From NCBI GenBank assembly GCA_015056585.1, contig SVFZ01000089.1, forward strand, positions 1 through 64,000: DNA of 64,000 nt, given 5' to 3'. A program made the translations under genes and the position numbers. The notes beneath the pieces are model-generated. The model was not told where the DNA came from. It did no database searches and worked only from the letters and a program-made list of their open reading frames with translations. This DNA is from Butyrivibrio sp. GTDB taxonomy: Bacteria > Bacillota > Clostridia > Lachnospirales > Lachnospiraceae. Below are positions 33,604 to 43,275 of this stretch, one piece after another. The first letter of the stretch is position 1; the number at the start of each line of letters is the position of its first letter.

Positions 33604-35298
33604 ATGAGTTACAAGGAAAGATATAATGAGTGGCTTGAGAAACTGTCTGACAGCGATCCTTTAAAGGCTGAGCTTCTTTCAATAAAGGATGATGATAAGG
33701 AGATTGAAGACAGATTTTATCAGGATCTTTCATTTGGAACTGCAGGTCTTCGAGGTAAGGTTGGAGCAGGAACTAACCGAATGAATTTTTTGACTGTAGG
33801 TAAGGCTTCACAGGGTGTTGCTGACTATATTGTCTCAAAGGGCAAAGAGGCTTGTGAGAAGGGAGTTGTTATTGCTCACGATCCAAGACATTTCTCAAAG
33901 GAGTTTTCACAGCTGGCAGCAGGCATTTTTGCAGCCAATGGCATTAAGGTTTATACATTTCCGGATCTTCGCCCGACCCCTGAACTTGCATTTATGATAA
34001 GAAGACTTGGAACAGTATCGGGAATAAATATTACAGCGTCCCACAATCCAAGGGAATACAATGGTTACAAGGCATATTGGGACGATGGATGTCAGGTTTC
34101 ATCAGCTGTTGCGGATGGCATGACAGAGAAGATAAATGCAGTTGATATTTGGAGCGGCATTAAGACTTCTGACTTTGATGAGGGAGTTCTTTCAGGTAAA
34201 ATTATTGTTCTCGGACAGGAATATGACAGAGAGTATCTTGATAAGATCGAGTCCATGGCCATCCACGAAGGGGATGAGCTTGATCTTACTATACCGCTTG
34301 TTTATACACCGCTTAACGGCTGCGGCTCTGTTCCATTTAGACAGATGCTTACAGACAGAGGATTTACCAACTGGAAGATCGTTCCCGAACAGGAAAATCC
34401 TGACCCTGATTTTACAACAGTAGGATACCCAAATCCTGAGGATCCAAAGGCCTTTAAACTCAGCGAACAGTATGGAAGAGAGTTTGGCGCAGAGCTTTTG
34501 ATGGCGACAGATCCCGACTCAGACAGATTTGCCATTGAGATCAGAAATGACAACGGAGAGTATATACCTCTTAACGGAAACCAGACCGGATATCTTTTGG
34601 TAAATTATGTTCTTGAGGGACATAAGTCTGCAGGAACACTTCCAAGTAAGGGAGCGATGGTAAAATCTATTGTTACATCAACCCTTTCAACCATTATGGC
34701 AAAGGCCTATGGGGTTGAGATGTTTGAGACTTTAACAGGCTTTAAGAACATCTGTGGAAAGATTCCGTATCTTCACGAGAATGGCTATACTTACCTCTTT
34801 GGATATGAGGAGTCTGTAGGCTATGCTGTGTGTGAGGATATCCGTGACAAAGATGGTATCAGCGCAGGAATGCTTGTGGCAGAGGCAGCAGCTTATTACA
34901 GAAAACAGGGTAAGACTCTCTGGGATGTTCTTCAGGAAATATATGCAAAGTACGGCTTTTTTGCAGAGGATGAACCAAACATTGTTCTTGAGGGAATCCC
35001 CGGAGCACAGAGAATCCAGAGAATGATGAAGTACTTCAGAGAGAATATTCCCGCATCTGTTGCAGGCAGTAAAGTAGAAAAGGTTATAGATTATATAAAC
35101 GGCTATGAGGATATTCCTCCTCAGAATGCCATAAGACTATTCCTTGATAACGGCTCCTGGTTTGCCATAAGGCCAAGCGGAACCGAGCCCAAGATCAAGT
35201 TCTACTTCTATTCAAGCCGCGACAGCAGGGAGAATGCTCTTGCTACAAATAAACAGATCAAAGAGGAAATTTTCGGTATCATAAATTCTGTAGAATAA
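33604..35298 (+). CDS. pgcA: Phosphohexomutase (phosphoglucomutase/phosphomannomutase)
   Basis: 564 residues of the alpha-D-phosphohexomutase superfamily. The order is FGTAGLRGKVGAGTNRMN, the phosphoserine loop TASHNPREYNGYK, the metal site ATDPDSDR, the sugar-binding loop GYEESVGYA and the phosphate-binding RPSGTEPKIKFYF. This is the long PgcA/PGM2-like form that interconverts glucose-1-phosphate and glucose-6-phosphate, supplying GlgC at 42 kb and cell-wall precursors. GGAGGG lies just before ATG 33604; an in-frame ATG at 33586 lies before it and is not favoured. It is first in a three-gene operon. Confidence 0.92.
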   Translation: MSYKERYNEWLEKLSDSDPLKAELLSIKDDDKEIEDRFYQDLSFGTAGLRGKVGAGTNRMNFLTVGKASQGVADYIVSKGKEACEKGVVIAHDPRHFSKEFSQLAAGIFAANGIKVYTFPDLRPTPELAFMIRRLGTVSGINITASHNPREYNGYKAYWDDGCQVSSAVADGMTEKINAVDIWSGIKTSDFDEGVLSGKIIVLGQEYDREYLDKIESMAIHEGDELDLTIPLVYTPLNGCGSVPFRQMLTDRGFTNWKIVPEQENPDPDFTTVGYPNPEDPKAFKLSEQYGREFGAELLMATDPDSDRFAIEIRNDNGEYIPLNGNQTGYLLVNYVLEGHKSAGTLPSKGAMVKSIVTSTLSTIMAKAYGVEMFETLTGFKNICGKIPYLHENGYTYLFGYEESVGYAVCEDIRDKDGISAGMLVAEAAAYYRKQGKTLWDVLQEIYAKYGFFAEDEPNIVLEGIPGAQRIQRMMKYFRENIPASVAGSKVEKVIDYINGYEDIPPQNAIRLFLDNGSWFAIRPSGTEPKIKFYFYSSRDSRENALATNKQIKEEIFGIINSVE

Positions 35299-35310
35299 TT
35301 TGGAGGGTGC

Positions 35311-35922
35311 ATGGGTACTTACCCAAAAGAAATCTTCAGAAAAATACTACATCTATGTGGCGTTGCAGGAGTAATAGCATGGTTCTATACCCTTGAAGAC
35401 TTCAGGCAGTCCGTTGCTATTACTCTTCTCGCCATTGTGGTCCTATACCCTGTGCTTTACCTGTGCTCATTTATTCCGGGACTTACAGAGTTTTTTAATG
35501 CCAGAAAAAAGGGAGAGTATGGTAAAAGCTTTATTGCGTTGTTTGCGATGTATGCAATCGTAGCATCGGTATGCTGGGGCTATTTTGGACAGCGTATTTT
35601 GGGTGTTGCCTGTATTCTTGCCTGGGGACCCGGAGATGCGGCAGCTGCGCTTATAGGTAAGAAATACGGAAAACACAAAATTGGCAGAAAAAAGGTAAAG
35701 TCCCTTGAAGGGTCTTTATCCATGTTTGTCTTAAGCTTCCTTAGTGTATGCATTGCTCTTTATATTTCGGGGCTATACAGCTTACCGGTTCTGATCGCTG
35801 TGTCGCTTCTAACAGCTATTGTTACTACTATCACTGAATTATTCGTCCTTAGCGGATACGACACATTTTTTTGCCCTGTGGCAGCCATGGTTGTTATCAG
35901 CTTATTCCAACTAATCCTATGA
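35311..35922 (+). CDS. Dolichol/phytol kinase-type CTP-dependent lipid kinase
   Basis: 203 residues with six to seven membrane helices. The FRKILHLCGVAG start and AWGPGDAAAALIGKKYGKHKI followed by KSLEGSLSMF are the CTP-transfer signature shared by dolichol kinase (Sec59), phytol kinase (VTE5) and bacterial relatives labelled phosphatidate cytidylyltransferase. It probably phosphorylates an isoprenoid or other lipid alcohol. It begins 12 nt after the phosphohexomutase and overlaps the next gene by 4 nt. The true substrate in bacteria is not known. Confidence 0.82.
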   Translation: MGTYPKEIFRKILHLCGVAGVIAWFYTLEDFRQSVAITLLAIVVLYPVLYLCSFIPGLTEFFNARKKGEYGKSFIALFAMYAIVASVCWGYFGQRILGVACILAWGPGDAAAALIGKKYGKHKIGRKKVKSLEGSLSMFVLSFLSVCIALYISGLYSLPVLIAVSLLTAIVTTITELFVLSGYDTFFCPVAAMVVISLFQLIL

Positions 35923-36581
35923 AAAGAAAAACAGAAGAAAAAGACAATAAAAAAAGCGGATTTAAGACTCTGCTTTTATCGGTACTCTTAAGTTCTCCAG
36001 GCCCCCTTATACTGGGGCTTGGTCTTACTGTGGGCAGAAGCAGCACACAGATATCTGACTTTACCAGAAGAAGCGCTGAACTCCTTGCAATAATAGCTTC
36101 TTTTGTGGTCTACTGCATGACAAGCAAAGATGAAAATATGGATCCCGTAAAGAAAAGGAATATTGAGCTGTCGAGCAACATTTTTGTGGGAATCATCATG
36201 TGCATCAGTGGAATAAGTATGATAGTGCTGGCTCTTGTTTCGAATAATGAGGATAAAGGAAACGTCATACCAGCTCTATTGATTGCAATAAGCGGAGTTA
36301 TTGCAAATACTCTTTTTTGGCGCAAATATACTTCGCTCTATAAAGAGAGCGGAAATGTTATCCTTAAGGCTCAGGGAAAGCTCTACGGTGCCAAATCAAT
36401 AGTTGATACCTGCATAACACTATCTCTTTTTATGGTGGCATTTTTTCCGGGAAAAAAAGTTTCCCAGTATTTTGATGTGATTGGTTCAATACTTGTGTCT
36501 GTATATATGATAAAAAGCGGAATCCAGACAGTAAGGGAGAGTTTTGGCAGGAAAAAAGCGGAAAAATTTACAAATATTTAA
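35919..36581 (+). CDS. CDF-like membrane protein without clear metal site
   Basis: 220 residues and five to six membrane helices, starting at the ATG that overlaps the previous stop (ATGA at 35919-35922). The layout SSPGPLILGLGLTVGRSST, RRSAELLAIIASFVVY, and a late KLYGAKSIVDTCIT resembles the transmembrane part of cation diffusion facilitators. The usual HxxxD/DxxxD metal pairs are mostly missing, and there is no C-terminal cytoplasmic domain. It could be a divergent CDF or an unrelated six-helix protein. Translational coupling to the lipid-kinase gene suggests a shared membrane function. Confidence 0.65.
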   Translation: MKRKTEEKDNKKSGFKTLLLSVLLSSPGPLILGLGLTVGRSSTQISDFTRRSAELLAIIASFVVYCMTSKDENMDPVKKRNIELSSNIFVGIIMCISGISMIVLALVSNNEDKGNVIPALLIAISGVIANTLFWRKYTSLYKESGNVILKAQGKLYGAKSIVDTCITLSLFMVAFFPGKKVSQYFDVIGSILVSVYMIKSGIQTVRESFGRKKAEKFTNI

Positions 36582-36687
36582 TATAATACTGTAAACTATG
36601 CGGTCAAAAATACGATATAATAATAGAAAGACAGAATACATCTGACTTTAAGCTATTTGAAAATCGTAGAAAGGAGGAAAAAAGTGT

Positions 36688-36861
36688 ATGACAGCTACAT
36701 TGGATGCTAGAATGGAAGTAATGGACTGCATTAGCAAGGACTGCACCAATGAATACTATCCGGATCCTGAAAAAGTAGCCCATATTACAGGTTTACCTTT
36801 GGGGGTAGTTTTTGATCTGCTCATTGAACTCAAAAACCAGGGTCGTCTGGGAAAGAGATGA
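36688..36861 (+). CDS. Small winged-helix-like protein, 57 residues
   Basis: ATG 36688 follows AAAGGAGG (36670-36677) by 10 nt. The protein begins MTATLDARMEVMDCISKDC, then has PDPEKVAHITGLPLGVVFDL and LLIELKNQGRLGKR, which reads as helix, turn, helix and a final strand: the core of a winged helix such as seen in small DNA-binding regulators. A possible -10 TATAAT lies at 36616-36621. An efficient terminator follows. Function is unknown, and DNA binding is inference. Confidence 0.7.
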   Translation: MTATLDARMEVMDCISKDCTNEYYPDPEKVAHITGLPLGVVFDLLIELKNQGRLGKR

Positions 36862-36908
36862 TCTTCATCGTTTAATTGGAGAATACAATGGAAGAACAGC
36901 AAAAATAA

Positions 36909-36941
36909 GGCTCTATGCGTCGATAGCATAGAGCCTTTTTT
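36909..36941. terminator. Bidirectional terminator
   Basis: A perfect 10-bp stem GGCTCTATGC (36909-36918) / GCATAGAGCC (36926-36935) with TTTTTT on the right and, on the reverse strand, TTATTTTT. It serves both the 57-residue gene and the convergent leftward 83-residue gene. Confidence 0.9.
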
Positions 36942-36974
36942 CAATTATAAAAGTATGATCTGTAAACGTAAGCT

Positions 36975-37226
36975 TTAGAGCATTTCCACAGGCTCGTGAG
37001 TAAAATCAGCGTAGCCGTTTGTGTAAAGGCTTCTTACAAAATCTATAGCTCTCTGGCCGGACTCTTCAATCGGCACATTCTGGCTGTAAATGAATTTTAC
37101 CTGATCTTTGGTGCTTAAAGTAAAATCAATCTGTGTACCTGCAATCTGCCCATCGCCAAAGTCTAATGGTTTAACCTCAACCGCTTCAACTTCTTTCACA
37201 ATTCCCTCTCCGAAAAGTACTCTCAT
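36975..37226 (-). CDS. Hypothetical 83-residue protein
   Basis: AAGGAGG sits 6 nt before the ATG at 37226. The protein, MRVLFGEGIVKEVEAVEVKP then FGDGQIAGTQIDFTLS and RAIDFVRSLYTNGY, alternates strands with one late helix. There is no membrane segment or cysteine. It ends at a shared bidirectional terminator. I do not recognise the family. Confidence 0.7.
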   Translation of the reverse strand: MRVLFGEGIVKEVEAVEVKPLDFGDGQIAGTQIDFTLSTKDQVKFIYSQNVPIEESGQRAIDFVRSLYTNGYADFTHEPVEML

Positions 37227-37334
37227 GAAAACCTCCTTGAATCAGTTTGTAGTAACTATAAAACAACAATTATTTGATGAAATATTATAACTATACATTA
37301 TTCTATCATATAATTCTCACTATTGCGATATTCT

Positions 37335-37363
37335 TTGGATTAAGCCAAATGTTATGGTATTAT
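37335..37363 (+). promoter_or_regulatory. Promoter upstream of the lipoprotein gene
   Basis: TTGGAT (37335-37340), a 17-nt spacer and TATTAT (37358-37363) predict a start near 37370. A dyad TTTGG (37334-37338) / CCAAA (37345-37349) overlaps the -35 box. Confidence 0.55.
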
Positions 37364-37449
37364 ATTGAGGGAAAAAACTATGAAAAAAGCAAGCTATCCT
37401 AAGGAATCCAATGCAAACGGTATCCCTTGGGATCTTGGATGGGGTAATT

Positions 37450-38142
37450 ATGATAAATGTTGTAAAAAAGACTGTGGGCATTTTTCTTGCCACAGCATTA
37501 ACTGTTACATCTCTTACAGGATGTACTTCTAAAGATAAGGCGGCAGTAGAGGAAACTGCGAATGGATTTCTTGCAGTAGTTGCCTCTGACTCTGATGAGG
37601 ATATCAATAAATTCGCGACGATGGAAGTGGCAGGCGGAGATTTTGTTCAGCTCTTCGATGCAGATTCCATGACCGATGCCTTTGTATCCGGATTCGATCT
37701 GTCTGAACTCACGGATGAGACCAAAAAGGAAGTAGACAGTTTCTGTAATCTCTTTGACGATATGATAAAGGAATATTCCATAACTAAAGTTGATATCGCA
37801 AAGGACAAAACCGCAACTGCCATTGCAACTATCAAGACCAATTTTCCTGTTGACATCATAAACAGTGACTCTGCTTCTGAAAAAATATCAGAGGCAACAG
37901 AGGCCTACAACAAGAATAACGAAGAGAAAATCGCCTCCTGGTATGAAGAGGGGGAAGAGTACGCCAAGGCCAAGATATATGATGACATGATCCGTATCAT
38001 CCTTGAAATTTACGAGGACGAGATTGCAAATTCCTCTGAGGAAAATTATGCAATAGCTTTAACTCTCAAGAAGAATGCTGAAACCGGTTCCTGGCTCGTT
38101 ACAGAAGTCAAGGATTATGAGAGTTCCACAAGTGAGAATTAA
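37450..38142 (+). CDS. Lipoprotein, unknown function
   Basis: About 230 residues. The signal sequence MINVVKKTVGIFLATALTVT ends in the lipobox LTGC, so the mature protein starts at Cys25 and is lipid-anchored outside the membrane. The rest is acidic and helical (KDKAAVEETANGFLAV... DEDINKFATMEVAGG), ending EVKDYESSTSEN, and resembles the NTF2-like or DUF5105-type lipoproteins that are common in Firmicutes; this is a weak resemblance. ATG 37450 is favoured by signal-peptide length, but ATG 37411 has a better ribosome binding site (AAGGA) and would add 13 residues. A small overlapping frame lies upstream (see findings). Confidence 0.75.
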   Translation: MINVVKKTVGIFLATALTVTSLTGCTSKDKAAVEETANGFLAVVASDSDEDINKFATMEVAGGDFVQLFDADSMTDAFVSGFDLSELTDETKKEVDSFCNLFDDMIKEYSITKVDIAKDKTATAIATIKTNFPVDIINSDSASEKISEATEAYNKNNEEKIASWYEEGEEYAKAKIYDDMIRIILEIYEDEIANSSEENYAIALTLKKNAETGSWLVTEVKDYESSTSEN

Positions 38143-38163
38143 ATGATGTGACATATAAAAAGG

Positions 38164-38206
38164 AATGCCCGATTTCACTAAGATATGTGAAAACGGGCAT
38201 TTTGTA
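38164..38206. terminator. Bidirectional terminator between convergent genes
   Basis: The stem AATGCCCG-TTTCAC (38164-38178) pairs with GTGAAA-CGGGCATT (38187-38201), with a bulge, and has TTTT on the right and CCTTTTT on the reverse strand. It serves the rightward lipoprotein gene and the leftward chemoreceptor gene. Confidence 0.82.
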
Positions 38207-38221
38207 TTTGCGTTAATTAAG

Positions 38222-39688
38222 TTATTTTTTTGTCTGCATGTCTGTGAGCTTGTTTGCTTCCTGGAAGATGTTTAAAAGAATTCCTTTAAAGTTTTCAAAT
38301 TTATCCATGGCATTTTCGGATGCATTTAAACCTTCGTTTGAAAGTGATGCAACCTCCTGGCTGGTAGCTGAGAGATTCGAAATGCTGTCGTTGATTTCAG
38401 TGGTTGAAGCTGCGATGGACTTCATGCCTTCACCGATTTCCGAGAAACGGCTGAGCATTTCAGTGACGTTTTCATTTATGCTGTTAAAGTTTTCCCCTAC
38501 AGATTCGATCATCTCATTTTGCTCAGATACGGAAGAGACAGTATCATCTATGCTTGACATAGCTTTCTGAACATCTTCATTCAGCTCGTTGATAATATTC
38601 GTAATCTCGCTTGAAGCTTTATTGGTTTCTTCTGCCAGCTCTCTGACATCGTTTGCAACAACCGCAAATCCTTTTCCTGCTTCACCGGCTCTTGCTGCTT
38701 CAATACTGGCATTCAGTGCCAGAAGATTAGTCTGCTTTGCTATGGACATGATGGAACCAACGATTTTTGTGACTTCTTCAACTTTATCTATAACAGCCTG
38801 GGTGGCGTCTACTGTGACCTGACTTGTGGCAGCCACATTCTGCGACTTTTCTTTTAATTCTCCAATAACTTTAACACCTTCTCGAACAGCGCTTTGTGCA
38901 GATTCTGAGGCTTTCGTCATATCTTTTCTGTGCTGCTCGGTAGTAGCGGTTTCTTCCTGGATCTGCTGAACACGCTGTGCCTGAGAGGTAATGGCCTGAG
39001 CCGTTGACTCCATGCTGCTGGCTATATCCTTCATACCGGAGTTCTGGGTGCTCATGATGTTTTGAAGATCCTGCATATCCGCCTGGGATTCATTAAACAA
39101 ATCTGTTATCCTACCGGCTATTTCAGCCATCTGATTTCCTGTTTTTAATGTCGTCTCTGCATTTTCTGAAATTGTAATATTGTTTTCTTCATTGAATTTA
39201 GTAAGAAGTGTAACTGTGGCAAGTGTAGCAACAAAAGCAAGTGCCAGAGTGATGAAAGCAGGTATATATGCTAGATCCAGGGACCCTGTGGAAATAAAGG
39301 ATTTTAGACAGGTAATAATAAACGATATGCTTATGGCAGATATTCCGCCTTTACAAAGCCTTACGTTCAGGTAAATTATGCTGCAGATAAGAATAGGAAG
39401 ACCAAAGGCGAAGTAGACTATATCGTTCTCTGCAAGCAGAAGAACGAAGTAGTAGATTGTTGCACCGCCCATTATCAGGATAGATCCCAGTTTTTGCGTG
39501 GAATACTTGAAATTTCCGAGTGCCCCCATCCCAAGTCCGACAAAAATGGAAAGCAGGATCACTATTCTTGGCAGCGAGAAACCGTCTTTCAGGAGGTTGT
39601 TTAAATTAAGCAATGTTCCACAAACATAGATAACTATGCAAACATTAAAGCTGTTACGATTTGCTCTTCTGTATTGATCTGCATTCAT
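38222..39688 (-). CDS. Methyl-accepting chemotaxis protein without extracellular sensor
   Basis: About 488 residues. Six closely spaced membrane helices (about 15-165) with no extracellular domain are followed directly by the signalling coiled coil. The conserved hairpin tip, [21 protein letters not shown] followed by [19 protein letters not shown], is intact, with methylation-type heptads on both sides. Such receptors sense membrane or cytoplasmic conditions such as energy state and drive CheA. ATG 39688 is preferred because AAAGGGAG lies upstream of it; the frame is open for 22 more codons but those have no ribosome binding site. It is divergent from the second receptor at 39894. Confidence 0.9.
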   Translation of the reverse strand: MNADQYRRANRNSFNVCIVIYVCGTLLNLNNLLKDGFSLPRIVILLSIFVGLGMGALGNFKYSTQKLGSILIMGGATIYYFVLLLAENDIVYFAFGLPILICSIIYLNVRLCKGGISAISISFIITCLKSFISTGSLDLAYIPAFITLALAFVATLATVTLLTKFNEENNITISENAETTLKTGNQMAEIAGRITDLFNESQADMQDLQNIMSTQNSGMKDIASSMESTAQAITSQAQRVQQIQEETATTEQHRKDMTKASESAQSAVREGVKVIGELKEKSQNVAATSQVTVDATQAVIDKVEEVTKIVGSIMSIAKQTNLLALNASIEAARAGEAGKGFAVVANDVRELAEETNKASSEITNIINELNEDVQKAMSSIDDTVSSVSEQNEMIESVGENFNSINENVTEMLSRFSEIGEGMKSIAASTTEINDSISNLSATSQEVASLSNEGLNASENAMDKFENFKGILLNIFQEANKLTDMQTKK

Positions 39689-39893
39689 ATTTATTATTCT
39701 CCCTTTCGCGTGATTTTTACAGTTTATCACAATAATTTTAACATATGGCATCATTGCTAAAATATTAAATTTTGTTTATAATTTTACTTTTTATGGAATA
39801 TTGATTCCCAATTATAGTAAAATGTTGATAGATAAAATTGCACCCGTATCCAAGTTGTTTTGCAAGATAATTTCATTAAAGGAGTATCGTTAT

Positions 39894-41963
39894 ATGAAGA
39901 AGATGAGTTTAAAAACCAAGATGCTGCTCTGTATTCTCCCTGTTATGGCGATCGCCATGATCATATTGACGTATATCGCTTCTCAGGAACTATCAACGAA
40001 CATACAGGAGGCAAATACAACAAGTATGTTCCAGCAGGTTAATGCAAATGCCACGGGGGTTGATTCAAAGCTTGAGATCATAAGAACCACTGCGGTAAAT
40101 ATTGCTGAAATGGTATCAACCTCTTATCAGTTTGTAGAAATGGATAACTATAAGGGAACTCTTACGAAAATTATCGCGGATAATGACTCAATACTTGGAA
40201 GCGGACTTTGGTTTGAACCATATACATTTGACAAAGAACAGGAATATATAGGTCCATACTGGTATAAAGACGGGGACAATATTGTTGAAACCTGGGATTA
40301 CAGTAATGCGGAATACGACTACTTTAATCAGGAATATTATTTAAACGCAAAAGCGCTTAAAAATGGACAGGCAGTTATTACTAATCCATATTATGATCCT
40401 ACATCCGGAATTGTAATGTCCAGTTGCTCGGCACCTATCTATGATAACGGGACATATGTGGGATGCGTTACCGTGGATATGGAGCTTTCCGATATCGAAG
40501 ATATGGTATCCGGGATAAAAATTGGTGAAACAGGAAGAGCTATGCTCCTTGATTCCACAGGTGTTTATATTTATACGGACAATCCGCAGAAAGTGCAGGA
40601 TGGTGTAAATATCATAAATGACGAGAATAAAGAACTTGCAAGTCTGGGTAAAACGATTGTTGAGACAGCAAGCGACACTCCGGGAATGAATGCTTTTATG
40701 GAAGGCGCGGAGAGAATAGTTGTTGCTTACAAGAACATCCCACAGGTTAATTGGAAGATGATCGTCAGGATGGACATCTCCGAACTTGAGGCTCCTGTTA
40801 AGAAAGCAACCACAGAATTGATAGCGGTCATGATCATCTCACTTATCATTGGCGCAGCTATTATCCTTATCTTTGTAATGAGCATCTCCAAGAGCATAAA
40901 CAATGTTAAGCAGTTTGCTTCCGTCCTTGCAAGTGGAGACTTTACAGTAGATAAGATCAACAATAAACGAGGTGATGAACTCGGACAGATGAGTGAATCA
41001 TTAAATGATATGTTTGAAAATAACAGAGATGTTATTTCAAAGATATCGGATGGATCTGAGAAAGTTTCAGAGACATCAACAGGCCTTGCAAGTATGGCCA
41101 ATGAACTTGCAGATCAGTTCAATTCAATCCAGGGAAATATCTCCGGTGTAAACGATGCCATGATGTCTTCGGGAGCAGCCACGGAAGAGGTTAATGCATC
41201 TGTTGAGGAGGTAAACGCATCTGTTCACCAGCTTGCTGCAGAGACTGAAAAGACAAGTACTGAAGCCTCAGATATCAAGTCAAGAGCAAGAGAGATTGAA
41301 AAAGAAAGTAAGTCTGCTTACGACTATGCAATCAATATTGCAGAGCAGAGAGAGGCAGATCTTATAGAAGCCAATGAAAAGGCTAAAGTAGTGGATCAGA
41401 TTGGAACCTTGGCGGATACGATCGCTGAGATTGCGGATCAGATCAATCTTCTTTCACTTAATGCTTCAATTGAGGCTGCAAGAGCAGGTGATGCAGGTAA
41501 AGGATTTGCGGTTGTTGCATCCGAGATCAATAAGCTTGCCAGCAGTACATCTGAAGCTGTAGAGCAGATCAGAGAGACAATCGACGGGGTTCAGGAGGCA
41601 TTTGGAACTCTTTCAAATTCTTCAGGAGAATTGCTTACCTTCATTAAGGAAACCGTTACACCTGATTATGACAAGTTTGTAAATGTGGCTAAGCAGTACG
41701 GCGATGATGCAGGATCTTTTGGCGATTCTTCTGAGAACATCGCACAGATGGTTGAGAATATCAGAGCTTCCATGGAAGAAGTCAGCAAGGCTATTCAGAA
41801 CATTGCTGAATCCACCCAGGATACAGCTGATCTTTCCAGCAGAGTTAATGATTCCGTCATGGCTGCTGCAGATGTAGTATCTAATGTAAATGAGATGACC
41901 AACAAGCAGGAAGCGGTAGCAGGAACACTTGAGGAAATCGTAGGAAGATTTAAACTTAAATAA
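39894..41963 (+). CDS. Methyl-accepting chemotaxis protein with dCache sensor
   Basis: 689 residues: one helix (about 9-28), an extracellular dCache_1 domain of about 270 residues, a second helix (about 300-325), a HAMP domain and the signalling coiled coil. The dCache domain has [34 protein letters not shown] and a [17 protein letters not shown] distal part. The coiled coil has the intact tip [23 protein letters not shown] and [14 protein letters not shown]. dCache receptors bind small ligands such as amino acids or organic acids directly. AAAGGAG (39878-39884) fixes the start. A strong terminator closes the gene. Confidence 0.93.
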   Translation: MKKMSLKTKMLLCILPVMAIAMIILTYIASQELSTNIQEANTTSMFQQVNANATGVDSKLEIIRTTAVNIAEMVSTSYQFVEMDNYKGTLTKIIADNDSILGSGLWFEPYTFDKEQEYIGPYWYKDGDNIVETWDYSNAEYDYFNQEYYLNAKALKNGQAVITNPYYDPTSGIVMSSCSAPIYDNGTYVGCVTVDMELSDIEDMVSGIKIGETGRAMLLDSTGVYIYTDNPQKVQDGVNIINDENKELASLGKTIVETASDTPGMNAFMEGAERIVVAYKNIPQVNWKMIVRMDISELEAPVKKATTELIAVMIISLIIGAAIILIFVMSISKSINNVKQFASVLASGDFTVDKINNKRGDELGQMSESLNDMFENNRDVISKISDGSEKVSETSTGLASMANELADQFNSIQGNISGVNDAMMSSGAATEEVNASVEEVNASVHQLAAETEKTSTEASDIKSRAREIEKESKSAYDYAINIAEQREADLIEANEKAKVVDQIGTLADTIAEIADQINLLSLNASIEAARAGDAGKGFAVVASEINKLASSTSEAVEQIRETIDGVQEAFGTLSNSSGELLTFIKETVTPDYDKFVNVAKQYGDDAGSFGDSSENIAQMVENIRASMEEVSKAIQNIAESTQDTADLSSRVNDSVMAAADVVSNVNEMTNKQEAVAGTLEEIVGRFKLK

Positions 41964-41980
41964 AAGCCAAAAAATATACG

Positions 41981-42015
41981 GCGCCGGACCTAAAAATCCG
42001 GCGCTTTTTCTTTTG
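41981..42015 (+). terminator. Intrinsic terminator after the dCache receptor
   Basis: The perfect stem GCGCCGGA (41981-41988) / TCCGGCGC (41997-42004) is followed by TTTTTCTTTT. Confidence 0.93.
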
Positions 42016-42064
42016 TCTTTGCGCATATTATGGTATTATAAAAATAGTAAACATCGGGGATATG

Positions 42065-42106
42065 TTCTTATTTTCTGATTTTACTTCTAACAAATTCTTA
42101 TTTTCT
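42065..42106 (+). promoter_or_regulatory. 12-bp direct repeats in the glgC leader
   Basis: TTCTTATTTTCT occurs at 42065-42076 and again at 42095-42106, exactly 30 bp apart (about three helical turns), between a -10-like TATTAT (42034-42039) and the glgC ribosome binding site. The phasing would suit a DNA- or RNA-binding protein; this is speculative in AT-rich DNA. Confidence 0.35.
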
Positions 42107-42132
42107 TTTGAGTAACATAAGGGGGACGAAAT

Positions 42133-43275
42133 ATGGCTCATAATGAAATGCTCGCCATGATTCTGGCAGGTGGGCGCGGAAGCAGACTTAAGGACCTTAC
42201 AACCAAAGTTGCTAAACCGGCTGTCTATTATGGCGGCAAATATCGTATCATTGATTTTCCACTAAGTAATTGTGCTAATAGCGGAATCGACACAGTTGGA
42301 GTTCTGACTCAGTATGAATCGGTACTTCTTAACAGTTATGTGGCGCAGGACGGTCGTTGGGGACTTGACTCCAAGGACAGTGGTGTTTATGTTCTTACAC
42401 CGCGAGAGAAAGCTGATGAGGGGCTTGATGTATACAGAGGAACCGCAGATGCCATTTCTCAGAATATTGATTTTATCGATAATTATAATCCTGAATATAT
42501 ACTGGTTCTTTCAGGTGACCACATTTACAAGATGAACTATGCTGCCATGCTTTCTTTTCACAAGAAGATGGGAGCAGATGCAACCATAGCGGTAAGACCG
42601 GTACCGATGAAAGAGGCCAGCCGTTTTGGTATTATGAATGCTGATGCCGACGGAAGGATCATTGAATTTGAAGAAAAACCCAAAAAACCAAAGAGCAATC
42701 TTGCTTCCATGGGTATTTATATCTTTAGCTGGAAGTTGATGAGAAAGATGCTGGTTGAGGATATGAATAATCCGGAGTCCGATCATGACTTTGGAAAAGA
42801 CATTATCCCGAGAATGCTTGCCGATAAGAAGAAGCTCTTTGCATATGAGTTTAAGGGCTACTGGAAGGATGTGGGAACAATAGATTCTCTCTGGGAAGCC
42901 AACATGGATCTTCTTGAGACCAAAAACGAACTCGACTTAAATGACTCTTCATGGCTTATTTACACTGAGGATGTTTCAACTCTGCCTCAGTATATAGGCA
43001 AGAATGCCAAGATCAAAAAGGCATATATTACTCAGGGCGTGCGAGTTGAAGGAAGTGTAACCAACTCGGTTCTCTTTACTGGAGCAGTTGTGGCAAACGG
43101 AGCCAGAGTGGTTGACTCGGTTCTTATGCCGGGTGTTGTGGTAGAAGAGGGAGCAACGGTAACAAGAGCTCTTGTGGCAGAGAATGTACACATTGGCAGA
43201 AAAGCTAAAGTTGGCAGCAAGTCCAGCGAAGAGATTACTCTTGTGGCAAATGATGTGAAGGGAGGTACAAAATAA
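42133..43275 (+). CDS. glgC: Glucose-1-phosphate adenylyltransferase, catalytic subunit
   Basis: 380 residues: the nucleotidyltransferase signature [23 protein letters not shown], then [24 protein letters not shown], the catalytic [32 protein letters not shown] and the left-handed beta-helix tail with hexapeptide repeats ([20 protein letters not shown]). It makes ADP-glucose from ATP and glucose-1-phosphate, the first committed step of glycogen synthesis. AAGGGGG precedes the ATG. It overlaps glgD by one base. Confidence 0.96.
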   Translation: MAHNEMLAMILAGGRGSRLKDLTTKVAKPAVYYGGKYRIIDFPLSNCANSGIDTVGVLTQYESVLLNSYVAQDGRWGLDSKDSGVYVLTPREKADEGLDVYRGTADAISQNIDFIDNYNPEYILVLSGDHIYKMNYAAMLSFHKKMGADATIAVRPVPMKEASRFGIMNADADGRIIEFEEKPKKPKSNLASMGIYIFSWKLMRKMLVEDMNNPESDHDFGKDIIPRMLADKKKLFAYEFKGYWKDVGTIDSLWEANMDLLETKNELDLNDSSWLIYTEDVSTLPQYIGKNAKIKKAYITQGVRVEGSVTNSVLFTGAVVANGARVVDSVLMPGVVVEEGATVTRALVAENVHIGRKAKVGSKSSEEITLVANDVKGGTK

